The position numbers and the translations under genes were made by a program. Positions 50,392 through 59,040 of a stretch of DNA of 64,000 bases are shown in pieces (the first letter of the stretch is position 1; every line of letters begins with the position of its first letter). Under the pieces are notes generated by a model that did not search any database, was not told where the DNA came from, and worked only from the letters and a program-made list of their open reading frames with translations. This stretch comes from Plebeiibacterium marinum (GTDB lineage: Bacteria; Bacteroidota; Bacteroidia; Bacteroidales; Marinilabiliaceae): the NCBI RefSeq assembly GCF_026013615.1, contig NZ_JAPDPI010000025.1, positions 1-64,000 on the forward strand, read 5' to 3'.

Positions 50392-51330
50392 ATGCCACCA
50401 AAAGCACCCATTAAAATTTTTTCGGGGACGACTTCCCGTTATCTTACCGAAAAAATCAGTCATTATTCCGGAAGGGATTTGGGGAACATTAAAAAATTAA
50501 ACTTTAGCGACGGAGAGTTTGCCGTTGCATTTCAGGAAACCATCAGGGGTTCACATGTATTCTTGATTCAATCAACTTTTCCGCCAGCAGATAATTTCAT
50601 GGAACTGTTGATGATGATTGATGCAGCCAAAAGAGCTTCGGCATATAAAATTGTTGCCGTAATACCATATTTTGGTTTAGCGCGCCAGGATAGAAAGGAT
50701 CAGCCTCGTGTTTCGATTGGGGCAAAGTTGGCTGCTGATATGTTAACAGCTGCAGGTATTGACCGTTTGATTACTATGGATCTTCATGCAGATCAGATCC
50801 AGGGATTTTTTAATCTTCCGGTAGACCACTTGTATGCTTCGTCTATTTTTCTTCCACATATCAAGAGCCTGAATCTTGATAATTTGGTTATTGCTTCTCC
50901 GGATGTTGGAGGAAGTAAAAGGGCCAATACGTATTCAAAATTCCTGGGTACTCCCATGGTAATTTGTCATAAGTCGAGAGCTAAGGCCAATGTGGTTAGT
51001 GAGATGCGCATTATTGGAGATGTAAAGGATAAAAATGTGATTATTATCGATGACATGATCGACACAGCCGGTACATTAACCAAAGCTGCAGATATGATGA
51101 AGGCGGAAGGAGCTACCAGCGTAAGGGCTATCGCAACACACCCTGTATTGTCGGGTGCTGCCTACGAAAATATTGCCAATTCAGCATTAGAAGAGTTATA
51201 TGTAACAGATTCAATTCCATTGAAAAAAGAATCTAAAAAAATAAAAGTTCTTTCTATTGCGGAGCTATTGGCTGATACGATTGAAAAAGTTTATTATTAT
51301 AAATCAATTAGTAATCAGTTTTTAATATAA
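50392..51330 (+). CDS. prs: Ribose-phosphate pyrophosphokinase
   Basis: A 312-residue PRPP synthase. FSDGEFAVAFQETIRG, AVIPYFGLARQDRKD, TMDLHADQIQGFF and VIIIDDMIDTAGTLTKAADM (PRPP loop) mark it. It makes PRPP for nucleotide, His and Trp synthesis. The next gene, rplY, has its own promoter at 51337. Confidence 0.96.
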   Translation: MPPKAPIKIFSGTTSRYLTEKISHYSGRDLGNIKKLNFSDGEFAVAFQETIRGSHVFLIQSTFPPADNFMELLMMIDAAKRASAYKIVAVIPYFGLARQDRKDQPRVSIGAKLAADMLTAAGIDRLITMDLHADQIQGFFNLPVDHLYASSIFLPHIKSLNLDNLVIASPDVGGSKRANTYSKFLGTPMVICHKSRAKANVVSEMRIIGDVKDKNVIIIDDMIDTAGTLTKAADMMKAEGATSVRAIATHPVLSGAAYENIANSALEELYVTDSIPLKKESKKIKVLSIAELLADTIEKVYYYKSISNQFLI

Positions 51331-51336
51331 ATTGAT

Positions 51337-51344
51337 TACCTTTG
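51337..51344 (+). promoter_or_regulatory. -7 promoter box of rplY
   Basis: TACCTTTG fits TAnnTTTG and lies 85 bases before rplY, giving a leader of about 80 bases in which ribosomal-protein feedback could act (inference). Confidence 0.6.
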
Positions 51345-51428
51345 CATCCGCTTTAGGGCGAAAGTGTGATGGGGAGTAAGTCTTTCATTACAAGTGATTT
51401 ATTTTGAGTAGCACAAAAAATTAAGAAA

Positions 51429-52004
51429 ATGCAAAAGATTGAATTAAAAAGTTCGAAAAGAGAAGTGATTGGTAAAAAAGCTGCTAAAGCACTTCGTAAA
51501 GAAGAAATGGTACCAGGGGTACTTTATGGTGGAAACGAAGTTGTACACTTCGCTATTGAAGAAAAGCAACTTAAGGGGTTAATTTATACTCCTAATGTTT
51601 ACATTGTAAAGCTTGATGTTGAAGGAACAGAAGTTGAGGCTATTATGCAGGATATTCAGTTCCACCCGGTAACTGACAGAGTTTTACATATTGACTTCCT
51701 TCAGATTTTTGAAGATAAGCCAGTAGTGATTGAAATTCCTGTTAAACTTGAAGGTTTTGCAGAAGGTGTTAAGGCCGGTGGTAGATTAACTCTTGAACAA
51801 CGTAAATTACGTGTTAAAGGTTTACCTGCAAACTTACCTGATACATTATCAGTTAAAATTGACCATTTGAAATTAGGTGAGTCAGTTCAGGTTGGAGAAT
51901 TATCGTTTGATAACCTTGAGTTGTTAAATGCTAAAAACTCTACAGTTGCAGCTGTTAAGCTTACAAGAGCGGCTCGTGCAGCAGCACAGCAAGCAAAAGA
52001 GTAG
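51429..52004 (+). CDS. rplY: 50S ribosomal protein L25 (CTC form)
   Basis: A 191-residue L25 with the N-terminal 5S-rRNA binding domain (KAAKALRKEEMVPGVLYGG, IQFHPVTDRVLHIDFLQIF) and the C-terminal TL5/CTC beta domain (GVKAGGRLTLEQRKLRVKGL). It lacks the short E. coli form. Ends at a perfect terminator. Confidence 0.96.
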   Translation: MQKIELKSSKREVIGKKAAKALRKEEMVPGVLYGGNEVVHFAIEEKQLKGLIYTPNVYIVKLDVEGTEVEAIMQDIQFHPVTDRVLHIDFLQIFEDKPVVIEIPVKLEGFAEGVKAGGRLTLEQRKLRVKGLPANLPDTLSVKIDHLKLGESVQVGELSFDNLELLNAKNSTVAAVKLTRAARAAAQQAKE

Positions 52005-52030
52005 AAATATTGTTTTTTACTTTATATCTG

Positions 52031-52061
52031 GCCTCCATATTTTTTTATATGGAGGCTTTTT
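52031..52061 (+). terminator. Rho-independent terminator of rplY
   Basis: GCCTCCATAT / ATATGGAGGC, a perfect 10-bp stem with a 6-base T loop and a TTTTT tail, 27 bases after the rplY stop. Confidence 0.95.
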
Positions 52062-52145
52062 GTATTATTGTGGGTGTTAATGATCTGCAATAGAATGTTA
52101 TTTGGAATTTTATTCAATAAAAGAAAAGAAGATATATCTGACGAA

Positions 52146-52709
52146 ATGAAGTACTTAATTGTAGGGCTTGGAAACATAGGGAGTGAATATGCGGATACCC
52201 GTCACAATATAGGTTTTAATGTTTTGGATGAACTTGCAAAGCAGGAAAGTCTTGTATTTGAGAATTTAAGGTATGGGGCTGTGTCTAACTATAAGTTTAA
52301 AGGCAAAAGCCTGGTACTACTTAAGCCCAGTACATATATGAATTTAAGCGGAAAGGCTATCAGGTATTGGATGCAGCAGGAAAAAATAAATCCTGAAAAT
52401 CTGCTTGTTATAGTTGATGATTTGGCGTTGCCCTTTGGCTCCATAAGAATGCGTCAGAAAGGAAGCGATGCAGGACATAATGGATTGAAAAATATTCAGG
52501 ATATTTTTGGACACAATAATTATTCGAGAGTGAGATTTGGTATTGGCGATAACTTTTCAAGAGGCAAGCAGATAGATTATGTATTAGGAAAATGGTCTGC
52601 GGAGGAATCTTCAGAACTGCCATTGCTTATTGATCATTCTATAGATATGATAAAAGGATTTGTAACTATCGGTCCTGCCCGGACAATGAATCAATATAAC
52701 AAAAAGTAG
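52146..52709 (+). CDS. pth: Peptidyl-tRNA hydrolase
   Basis: A 187-residue Pth from the ATG at 52146 (MKYLIVGLGNIGSEY), the normal family start; the frame from 52068 is longer but not conserved-looking. TRHNIGFNVLD with the catalytic His, LLKPSTYMNLSGKA, LVIVDDLALPFG and GSDAGHNGLKNI are present. It rescues tRNA from drop-off peptidyl-tRNA. 3 bases before the S4 protein gene. Confidence 0.95.
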   Translation: MKYLIVGLGNIGSEYADTRHNIGFNVLDELAKQESLVFENLRYGAVSNYKFKGKSLVLLKPSTYMNLSGKAIRYWMQQEKINPENLLVIVDDLALPFGSIRMRQKGSDAGHNGLKNIQDIFGHNNYSRVRFGIGDNFSRGKQIDYVLGKWSAEESSELPLLIDHSIDMIKGFVTIGPARTMNQYNKK

Positions 52710-52712
52710 GTT

Positions 52713-53105
52713 ATGGAGGATGGTGTTCGTATTGATAAGTATTTATGGGCAATAAGGGTTTTTAAAACCAGGAGCATTGCTACGGAAGCCATTAAGAAGG
52801 GAAGAGTCCTTATAGATGGGTTGCCGGTAAAGAATTCCCGGGTAGTAAAGGTGGGGATTACAATAGATGTAAAGTTTCCGCCCATTACCAGGTCTTTTAA
52901 GGTATTGGCCATTAGTGGAAAAAGGATGGGTGCAAAACTGGTGCCTGATTTTATGAAGGAAGTGACGGCTGAAGACCAGATTGAGTTGATGGAGCTAACT
53001 CGGATGGCCAATGCAATGGGGCGGCGTAAAGGTTTGGGGCGGCCAACCAAAAAAGAAAGAAGGGATTTGGATAAGCTTGATGAAATTGATGATTGGGACT
53101 TTTAA
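52713..53105 (+). CDS. S4-domain RNA-binding protein (Hsp15-like)
   Basis: A 130-residue protein with an S4 domain at residues 4-65 (VRIDKYLWAIRVFKTRSIAT, GRVLIDGLPVKNS) and a basic C-terminus (GRRKGLGRPTKKERRDLDK). Resembles E. coli Hsp15, which binds stalled 50S subunits carrying nascent peptidyl-tRNA, consistent with being in one operon with pth. Confidence 0.9.
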   Translation: MEDGVRIDKYLWAIRVFKTRSIATEAIKKGRVLIDGLPVKNSRVVKVGITIDVKFPPITRSFKVLAISGKRMGAKLVPDFMKEVTAEDQIELMELTRMANAMGRRKGLGRPTKKERRDLDKLDEIDDWDF

Positions 53106-53160
53106 GTACCATGGATAGTGTTTTGTGATAATTATCCGTTGAAAATTGATAACTGAGGAC

Positions 53161-53727
53161 ATGATTGTAGCAAGAGAAAAAAGAAAGAGTAATATTGTAG
53201 AGTATATTTTGTATATGTGGCAGGTGGAAGACCTGATCCGGGCATATCAATTCGATATTGATGCCATAAAAGAAGGAATTATCCCACAATATGGCATATC
53301 AGGCGAATTGGTGGATGAAACCATTGAATGGTACGATAACCTTATTGAGATGATGAAAATGGAGCAGATTAAGGAAAAAGGCCATTTGCAGGTAATCTCA
53401 AACCTGGTAAATGATCTTAACAGGCTACATGTTGATTTGCTGAAGGAAAGTTCTGAGATTGCCTATAGGCATATATATAATGCAACGCTACCTTTTATCA
53501 ATGAATTTGATGAAAAAACAGGTAAAAAGCTGAGCAATGAAATCGAGTTGTGCCTTACGGGAATTTATAGTCAGTTTTTGCTAAAATTACAAGGGAAAGA
53601 AGTGTCTGAAGGAACACAGGAGGCTATAAAGGCGTTTGGGAACTTTTTGGCTTTTTTGGGAGGTAAATATAAGGAAGAGCAAGAGGACGAAAAGAATAAG
53701 GATCTGGGAGATATAAGTTTGAATTAA
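53161..53727 (+). CDS. DUF4924 protein
   Basis: A 188-residue helical protein from the ATG at 53161, preceded by GAGGAC; a TTG at 53146 is less likely. MIVAREKRKSNIVEYILYMW (start) and QVEDLIRAYQFDIDAIKE are hallmarks of DUF4924, a Bacteroidota family of unknown function. Follows the S4 gene by 55 bases and ends before a bidirectional terminator. Confidence 0.88.
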   Translation: MIVAREKRKSNIVEYILYMWQVEDLIRAYQFDIDAIKEGIIPQYGISGELVDETIEWYDNLIEMMKMEQIKEKGHLQVISNLVNDLNRLHVDLLKESSEIAYRHIYNATLPFINEFDEKTGKKLSNEIELCLTGIYSQFLLKLQGKEVSEGTQEAIKAFGNFLAFLGGKYKEEQEDEKNKDLGDISLN

Positions 53728-53745
53728 AACTATGTATTGATAAAG

Positions 53746-53775
53746 AAAAAGGTTGACCTACAGGTCAACCTTTTT
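53746..53775. terminator. Bidirectional terminator that contains the rng stop codon
   Basis: GGTTGACC / GGTCAACC (8 bp) extended by A/T flanks to about 13 bp, T runs on both sides. It closes DUF4924 on the plus strand. On the minus strand, the last six codons of rng (KKKVDL) and its TAG lie inside the left part of the hairpin. Confidence 0.9.
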
Positions 53776-55308
53776 TTTATTTTCATCTAAGATCTTGTAC
53801 TCCAAAAAGCTTAATGAGGCGGAAGGTGCTAGTTTAAGCCCAAATGAATATTTCATTTTCCATTTTAACAATGTTGATGGAAAACCTTTTTTCAAATAAG
53901 CCCCTAAATAAGGGTGGACCTTCAGGGTCAATTTTTTCTTCTTTTGTCCTTCAACAGCATTTCTAATGCTGTTTTCCAATTTTTCTTCCAGTAGGATAGC
54001 TGGTGCAATTTTTCCTGTGCCAAAACAAGTTGGGCACGTTTCATTGGTTTCAATGGCCAATTCAGGTCGAACACGCTGACGGGTGATTTGCATCAGGCCG
54101 AACTTACTAAGAGGAAGTATGTTATGTTTGGTTCTGTCTGCATTCATAGCTTCCTTCATGCGTTCGAACACCTTTTGTCTGTGTTCTGACTTTTGCATAT
54201 CAATAAAATCGACAACAATAATGCCCCCCATGTCTCGTAACCTTAATTGACGGGCAATTTCGTCTGCTGCAGCCAGATTTACCTCAAGGGCGTTGTTTTC
54301 CTGGTTGGCAGCGGTTTTGGCCCTGTTTCCGCTATTGACGTCTATAACATGCAGAGCCTCGGTGTGTTCAATAATAAGATATGCTCCACTTTTAAAAGAA
54401 ACCGTTTTCCCAAAAAGTGTTTTAATCTGTTTTTCAATTCCAAATTGATCAAACAAAGGAACGTCGCCTTTGAATTCTTTCACAATTTTTTCTCTCTCGG
54501 GTGAAATTAAACCCACATACTCTCTTACCTCTTTGCACATTTCTTTGTCTGAAATGTATATGCTGTTAAACGAGGGGCTCATAATGTCCCTGAGAATGGC
54601 AGAGGTACGGCCAATCTCACCAATAACCAATGCTCGTGGCTTGAGGTTGAAAAGTTTTGAAGTGGATTCATCCCATCGACGACAAAGTGTTTTTAGTTCT
54701 TTATCCAGTTCAGCAACTCTTTTGCCTTCTGCCACAGTTCGGACGATAACTCCAAAGTTTTTGGGCTTAATGCTTTGTAATAATTTTTTCAGACGGTTTC
54801 TTTCTTCAGATGATTTTATCTTTTGGCTGACCGATACCTTGTCTGAAAATGGCATTAACACCAAATTTCGTCCTGCAATTGACAATTCGGAAGTAAGCCT
54901 TGGCCCTTTTGTTGAAATGGGTTCCTTGGCTATTTGCACCAATACTTCCTGACCTACTGATAGAACGTCTGAAATGGTACCGTTTTTATCGATGTCCGGA
55001 TCAGACTTTAGCTTGTGTAAGGCAACTCCTCCCTTTTTGGCAGTTTTGGTCATGTTGAGAAATTTTTTCAGAGTACGAAATTGGGGTCCAAGATCTAAGT
55101 AATGCAAAAAAGCATCTTTTTCGTAACCAACATCTACAAAAGCAGCATTTAATCCCGGCATGATTTTTTTTACCTTTCCCAGGTAAACGTCTCCAACCGT
55201 AAATTGTACGTTGCTTTGTTCGCGTCTTAACTCAACTAACCTTCTGTCTTCGAGCAATGCAATTGAAAGCTCGTCGGGAGATACATCTACAAATAGTTCT
55301 GCACTCAC
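53758..55308 (-). CDS. rng: Ribonuclease E/G family protein
   Basis: A 516-residue RNase G. S1 domain at about 38-125 (VGDVYLGKVKKIMPGLNAAFVDVG, read in two parts), 5' sensor and DNase I-like catalytic region (TIDVNSGN-type: LHVIDVNSGNRAKT and GGIIVVDFIDM with metal-binding Asp), and the zinc-link CPTCFGTGK. It processes rRNA and mRNA. Last gene in the HU - small basic protein - rng order on the minus strand. Confidence 0.94.
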   Translation of the reverse strand: MSAELFVDVSPDELSIALLEDRRLVELRREQSNVQFTVGDVYLGKVKKIMPGLNAAFVDVGYEKDAFLHYLDLGPQFRTLKKFLNMTKTAKKGGVALHKLKSDPDIDKNGTISDVLSVGQEVLVQIAKEPISTKGPRLTSELSIAGRNLVLMPFSDKVSVSQKIKSSEERNRLKKLLQSIKPKNFGVIVRTVAEGKRVAELDKELKTLCRRWDESTSKLFNLKPRALVIGEIGRTSAILRDIMSPSFNSIYISDKEMCKEVREYVGLISPEREKIVKEFKGDVPLFDQFGIEKQIKTLFGKTVSFKSGAYLIIEHTEALHVIDVNSGNRAKTAANQENNALEVNLAAADEIARQLRLRDMGGIIVVDFIDMQKSEHRQKVFERMKEAMNADRTKHNILPLSKFGLMQITRQRVRPELAIETNETCPTCFGTGKIAPAILLEEKLENSIRNAVEGQKKKKLTLKVHPYLGAYLKKGFPSTLLKWKMKYSFGLKLAPSASLSFLEYKILDENKKKVDL

Positions 55309-55381
55309 AATAGTAGGTATTACAATAAATTCTATTTCACCTAATATACATTTATATCAGGTATGCAATGTGTACATAAAA

Positions 55382-55419
55382 CAAAGAACAAACATTTAAA
55401 ATTGAATGTTTGTTCTTTG
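55382..55419 (-). terminator. Hairpin between small basic protein gene and rng
   Basis: CAAAGAACAAACATT / AATGTTTGTTCTTTG, a perfect 15-bp stem with an 8-base loop, TTTT close by on the minus side. It lies 27 bases after the small gene and 74 before rng. Confidence 0.8.
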
Positions 55420-55446
55420 AAATGCTTTTAAATAAAATGGCGAAGA

Positions 55447-55539
55447 TTACTTCTTCTTCTTATGCCTGTTTTTTCTTAGCCTTTTCTTACGCTTGTGCGT
55501 AGCCATCTTATGTCTTTTTCTTTTTTTACCGCTTGGCAT
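55447..55539 (-). CDS. 30-residue basic ribosomal-type protein (AURKAIP1/COX24-like)
   Basis: A tiny gene: MPSGKKRKRHKMATHKRKKR, then LRKNRHKKKK and TAA. Over 60 percent Lys, Arg and His. Bacteroidota genomes encode a near-identical short protein at this position, usually annotated as an AURKAIP1/COX24 (mS38/bS22-like) domain protein that joins the small ribosomal subunit. It lies 30 bases after HU and before rng, the usual neighbours. Easily missed because of its size. Confidence 0.85.
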   Translation of the reverse strand: MPSGKKRKRHKMATHKRKKRLRKNRHKKKK

Positions 55540-55569
55540 AACTTAACTTTTTTACTTATTAATAACCAA

Positions 55570-55854
55570 TTACTTCACGTTGTTCTTTACCTTAGTAACG
55601 AAGCTCTTTGAAGGCTTGAAAGCTGGAATAAAGTGCTTAGGAATGATGATTGTTGTGTTTTTAGAAATGTTACGAGCAGTTTTTTCCGCTCTTTCCTTAA
55701 CGATGAAACTTCCAAATCCACGTAAATAAACATTCTTTCCTTTAACTAATGAACCTTTAATAGTATCCATGAAAGCTTCAATAGTCTTCTGTACTGTAAC
55801 TTTTTCTATTCCAGTATTCTTCGAAATCTCGTTTACGATATCAGCCTTTGTCAT
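55570..55854 (-). CDS. hup: HU family DNA-binding protein
   Basis: A 94-residue HU/IHF-fold protein: MTKADIVNEISKNTGIEKVT, KGSLVKGKNVYLRGFGSF, the arm region TARNISKNTTIIIPKHFIPAF and FKPSKSFVTKVK. It bends and compacts DNA as a dimer. Expressed from a -7 box at 55914-55921, divergent from mutY. Confidence 0.95.
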   Translation of the reverse strand: MTKADIVNEISKNTGIEKVTVQKTIEAFMDTIKGSLVKGKNVYLRGFGSFIVKERAEKTARNISKNTTIIIPKHFIPAFKPSKSFVTKVKNNVK

Positions 55855-55913
55855 CTCTCTTTAAAATTATTTATTATCAATTAATTACATTAATTTTCAA
55901 AAATTTCAGACTG

Positions 55914-55921
55914 CAAAGATA
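55914..55921 (-). promoter_or_regulatory. -7 promoter box of HU gene
   Basis: The minus strand reads TATCTTTG, matching TAnnTTTG, 60 bases before the HU start. Confidence 0.6.
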
Positions 55922-55954
55922 AAATGATTTCGATATAAAAAAAAACAAAACGCT

Positions 55955-55962
55955 TATTTTTG
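55955..55962 (+). promoter_or_regulatory. -7 promoter box of mutY, fixes its start
   Basis: TATTTTTG fits TAnnTTTG, 18 bases before the ATG at 55981. It overlaps the TTG that opens the longest frame at 55960, excluding that start. Confidence 0.6.
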
Positions 55963-55980
55963 ACAAAATTTAATTGTTCA

Positions 55981-57027
55981 ATGAGATTCAGTAGTAACCT
56001 GATATTGTGGTATAAACAGCATAAGCGCGACCTTCCCTGGCGAAACACAAGGGATCCTTATCGTATATGGATATCTGAAATTATATTGCAGCAAACCCGT
56101 GTAAATCAAGGATTAAGCTATTATTGTAAATTGGTGGAAAAGTATCCTGATGTACATGCATTGGCCAATGCCGATGAGGATGAGCTGCTTAGGGTTTGGC
56201 AGGGATTGGGATATTATTCAAGAGCTAGAAATATGCATCATACAGCAAAAGTTGTTGCATACAAAATGGACGGTATTTTTCCCGATTCATATCACGAACT
56301 TATTAAATTAAAAGGTATTGGCAGTTATACAGCGGCGGCTATTAGTTCAATCTGTTTTAATGAACACCAAACAGTGGTTGATGGAAATGTATTCAGGGTT
56401 TTAAGTCGGTTATTTGGAGTAGATACGCCGATAAATACTGCTCAGGGGAAGAAACAATTTGAAAAATTAGCCCATGAGTTGAATGATGGTGGGGAGAGTG
56501 GTTTGTTTAACCAGGCTTTGATGGAGTTTGGAGCCTTGCATTGCACGCCGAAGCAAGCCAATTGTGCAAGCTGTATTTTTGCCGCACAATGTTACGCAAG
56601 CAGACATGGTAAGGTGGATGTTTTGCCGGTAAAGGAAAAGAAACAAAAGGTGAAAGAAAGGTATTTGAATTTCTTTTTTGTACATGATGCCTATGGAAAT
56701 ACTCTTATCCAAAAAAGGGTAATGAAGGATATTTGGCAAGGGCTGTATCAATTTGTTTTAAATGAAACGAAAGAAGAAACTGGTGTGGAAGATATGATGC
56801 CTGATTTATTAGGCCTGTATAACGGAAGTAAAAATATAAAGAGAGTTGATAGGTGTACCCATAAGCTCACGCACCAAAAATTATATATACAGTTTATTGA
56901 GGTTGAGGTTGAAAAGCTTGGTGCTAATGATGTTAGTGGGTATGAAATTGTAAGTATGTCTGATTTAGGAAATCTTGCATTTCCCAAGCCTCTCGAAAGG
57001 TATTTGAAGGATTTTAAAGTAAGATGA
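55981..57027 (+). CDS. mutY: A/G-specific adenine glycosylase
   Basis: A 348-residue MutY that removes A opposite 8-oxoG. DLPWRNTRDPYRIWISEIILQ QTRV (in the first 45 residues), the helix-hairpin-helix LKGIGSYTAAAI followed by VVDGNVFRVLSRL with the catalytic Asp, the iron-sulfur ligands C-x6-C-x2-C-x5-C (CTPKQANCASCIFAAQC), and a C-terminal NUDIX-like 8-oxoG recognition domain. Start at 55981 follows from the promoter position. Confidence 0.95.
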   Translation: MRFSSNLILWYKQHKRDLPWRNTRDPYRIWISEIILQQTRVNQGLSYYCKLVEKYPDVHALANADEDELLRVWQGLGYYSRARNMHHTAKVVAYKMDGIFPDSYHELIKLKGIGSYTAAAISSICFNEHQTVVDGNVFRVLSRLFGVDTPINTAQGKKQFEKLAHELNDGGESGLFNQALMEFGALHCTPKQANCASCIFAAQCYASRHGKVDVLPVKEKKQKVKERYLNFFFVHDAYGNTLIQKRVMKDIWQGLYQFVLNETKEETGVEDMMPDLLGLYNGSKNIKRVDRCTHKLTHQKLYIQFIEVEVEKLGANDVSGYEIVSMSDLGNLAFPKPLERYLKDFKVR

Positions 57028-57125
57028 CTTTCTAAGGTAAAAGTTTTGATATAATATGGGGTTTGTGTATTGTCAAAATTCAAAAGATCAACCATTAAAA
57101 AATCTATCACAAATACATATTATGG

Positions 57126-57133
57126 TATATTTG
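57126..57133 (+). promoter_or_regulatory. -7 promoter box of ssb operon
   Basis: TATATTTG fits TAnnTTTG, 60 bases before the ssb start. Confidence 0.55.
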
Positions 57134-57193
57134 TATTCGAATTTAAGTTTTGTATTTTTATCATTCTTAATTTTAATAGTAATAAAGAATTAA

Positions 57194-57679
57194 ATGTCAG
57201 TAAATAAGGTAATTTTAATTGGAAACGTTGGGAAAGATCCTGAAGTAAGATATTTTGAAAATGACAGGGCAGTTGCAAATTTCCCTTTGGCAACCACCGA
57301 AAGGGGGTTTACTACAAGTGCAGGTCAGCAAGTACCAGATAGGACAGAGTGGCATAACATTGTTGTTTGGGGCGGATTGGCCAAAGTGGTTGAAAGTTAT
57401 GTGAAAAAAGGGACCCAGATATTTGTTGAAGGCAAGATAAGAACCAGGTCGTATGACGATAAAGATGGTAACAAAAGGTATGTAACAGAGGTTTATGCTG
57501 ATAATTTCCAGTTTTTAGGTCGTAAGGCAGATAATCAGGCAAGTGGTGGTGTTTCTGCTAATCCAGCAGCACAGGCGCAGCCAATGCAAAATAATATGCC
57601 TCAGGCTCCGGTTCAGAACCCAATGGGGAATGATGATATTTTAGGTGAGTCTACAGAACAAGATGATCTTCCATTCTAG
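57194..57679 (+). CDS. ssb: Single-stranded DNA-binding protein
   Basis: A 161-residue SSB: OB fold at residues 1-110 (NKVILIGNVGKDPEVRYFEN, TEWHNIVVWGGLAKVVESYV, GTQIFVEGKIRTRSYDDKDG), a Gln/Asn/Pro-rich linker and the acidic tip EQDDLPF that recruits repair partners. First gene of the ssb-gldE-gldD-PPTase series; gldE starts 22 bases later. Confidence 0.96.
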   Translation: MSVNKVILIGNVGKDPEVRYFENDRAVANFPLATTERGFTTSAGQQVPDRTEWHNIVVWGGLAKVVESYVKKGTQIFVEGKIRTRSYDDKDGNKRYVTEVYADNFQFLGRKADNQASGGVSANPAAQAQPMQNNMPQAPVQNPMGNDDILGESTEQDDLPF

Positions 57680-57701
57680 TATTTATTTAATTGTTTGAAG
57701 C

Positions 57702-59033
57702 TTGGAAACGGACCTGATTATCTCAGATATTTTTTCAAACCTGTTAACGGTTAAATTTCTACCGTTAACTATAGGCACGTCGATTTCTCTTTTGGCATTG
57801 ATTGTATTGTTGTGTTTTTCTGCCCTGCTATCAGGCTCTGAGGTGGCTTTTTTTTCCTTGACACCAAAAGATATACAGGAGATTGAGGCATTGAAAAATA
57901 AAAATAGCAGAAAGATACTGAAACACCTGAAAAACCCTGAACAGTTACTGGCAACAATCCTTATCGGAAATAACTTTGTTAACGTAGGGATTGTAATATT
58001 ATCGGCCTATATTACCAGTTCTTTAGTTCTTTTTGAGGAAAACGATTGGATAAAGTATTTTATCGAGGTTTTTGGAATCACTGCAATCATTCTTTTTTTT
58101 GGTGAAATATTGCCAAAGGTTTATGCTTCAAAATTTTCGAAGAAATTTGCAGAAGTAATGGCTTATCCAATTATGTTGATCAAAGGGGTGTTTAGTCCGT
58201 TAAGTTTTGTTTTGGTTAGCACTACTGGTTTTGTCAACAGAAGGATCGCAAAAAAATCGGCATCAATATCTCTGGATGATATTTCCCATGCCCTTGAACT
58301 GACTAGTGATGAAATCTCAGATGAAAAGGAAATTCTTGAGGGTATCGTGAAGTTTGGTAACATCAATGCTGCAGAAATTATGACTGCCAGGGTTGACGTT
58401 ATTGATATTGATATATCGAGCAATTATAATAAAGTACTTCAGGTGATTATTGAATCCGGTTACAGTAGGATCCCGATTTTTGAAAACACTCCGGATAATG
58501 TTAAAGGTGTATTATATGTGAAGGACTTGTTGTCATACCTTAATGAAAAAGAGGATTTTACCTGGCAAAAATTAATGCGGGCGCCTTATTTTATCCCGGA
58601 AACAAAGAAGATTGACGACTTATTGGAAGAATTTCAATTAAACAAAATTCACCTGGCTATTGTGGTTGATGAGTATGGAGGCACCTCCGGAATTGTTTCT
58701 TTAGAAGATATTTTAGAGGAGATTGTAGGTGAAATAAGTGATGAAATGGACGATGAGGAAGCTCTTTATGCGTTGCAGCCCGACGGGAGCATTATTTTTG
58801 AAGGAAAGATATTGCTAAACGATTTTATTAAGGTAACAGAAATTAGTGAAGACAGCTTTAAAGAGGTTAGGGGAGAGGCTGAAACATTAGCAGGGATGAT
58901 TCTGGAGATGAAGGGAGAGATCCCTGACAAAAATGAACAGATAAACTATAAAAAGCACTATTTTACAATTATTTCTGTTGATTCCAGAAGGATTATAAAG
59001 GTTAGATACGAACATAAAAATCAAAAGAAGTAA
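57702..59033 (+). CDS. gldE: Gliding motility-associated protein GldE (CBS/CorC-type)
   Basis: A 443-residue membrane protein starting at a TTG (57702); no early in-frame ATG exists. N-terminal CNNM/DUF21 region with three to four helices (about 18-185; LLCFSALLSGSEVAFFSLTP), a CBS pair (about 210-345; IPIFENTPDNVKGVLYVKDL, LAIVVDEYGGTSGIVSLEDI) and a C-terminal CorC_HlyC domain. In Bacteroidota this gene between ssb and gldD is called gldE. It supports GldD; ion transport is a family possibility. Confidence 0.92.
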   Translation: METDLIISDIFSNLLTVKFLPLTIGTSISLLALIVLLCFSALLSGSEVAFFSLTPKDIQEIEALKNKNSRKILKHLKNPEQLLATILIGNNFVNVGIVILSAYITSSLVLFEENDWIKYFIEVFGITAIILFFGEILPKVYASKFSKKFAEVMAYPIMLIKGVFSPLSFVLVSTTGFVNRRIAKKSASISLDDISHALELTSDEISDEKEILEGIVKFGNINAAEIMTARVDVIDIDISSNYNKVLQVIIESGYSRIPIFENTPDNVKGVLYVKDLLSYLNEKEDFTWQKLMRAPYFIPETKKIDDLLEEFQLNKIHLAIVVDEYGGTSGIVSLEDILEEIVGEISDEMDDEEALYALQPDGSIIFEGKILLNDFIKVTEISEDSFKEVRGEAETLAGMILEMKGEIPDKNEQINYKKHYFTIISVDSRRIIKVRYEHKNQKK

Positions 59034-59040
59034 AGGCGGG

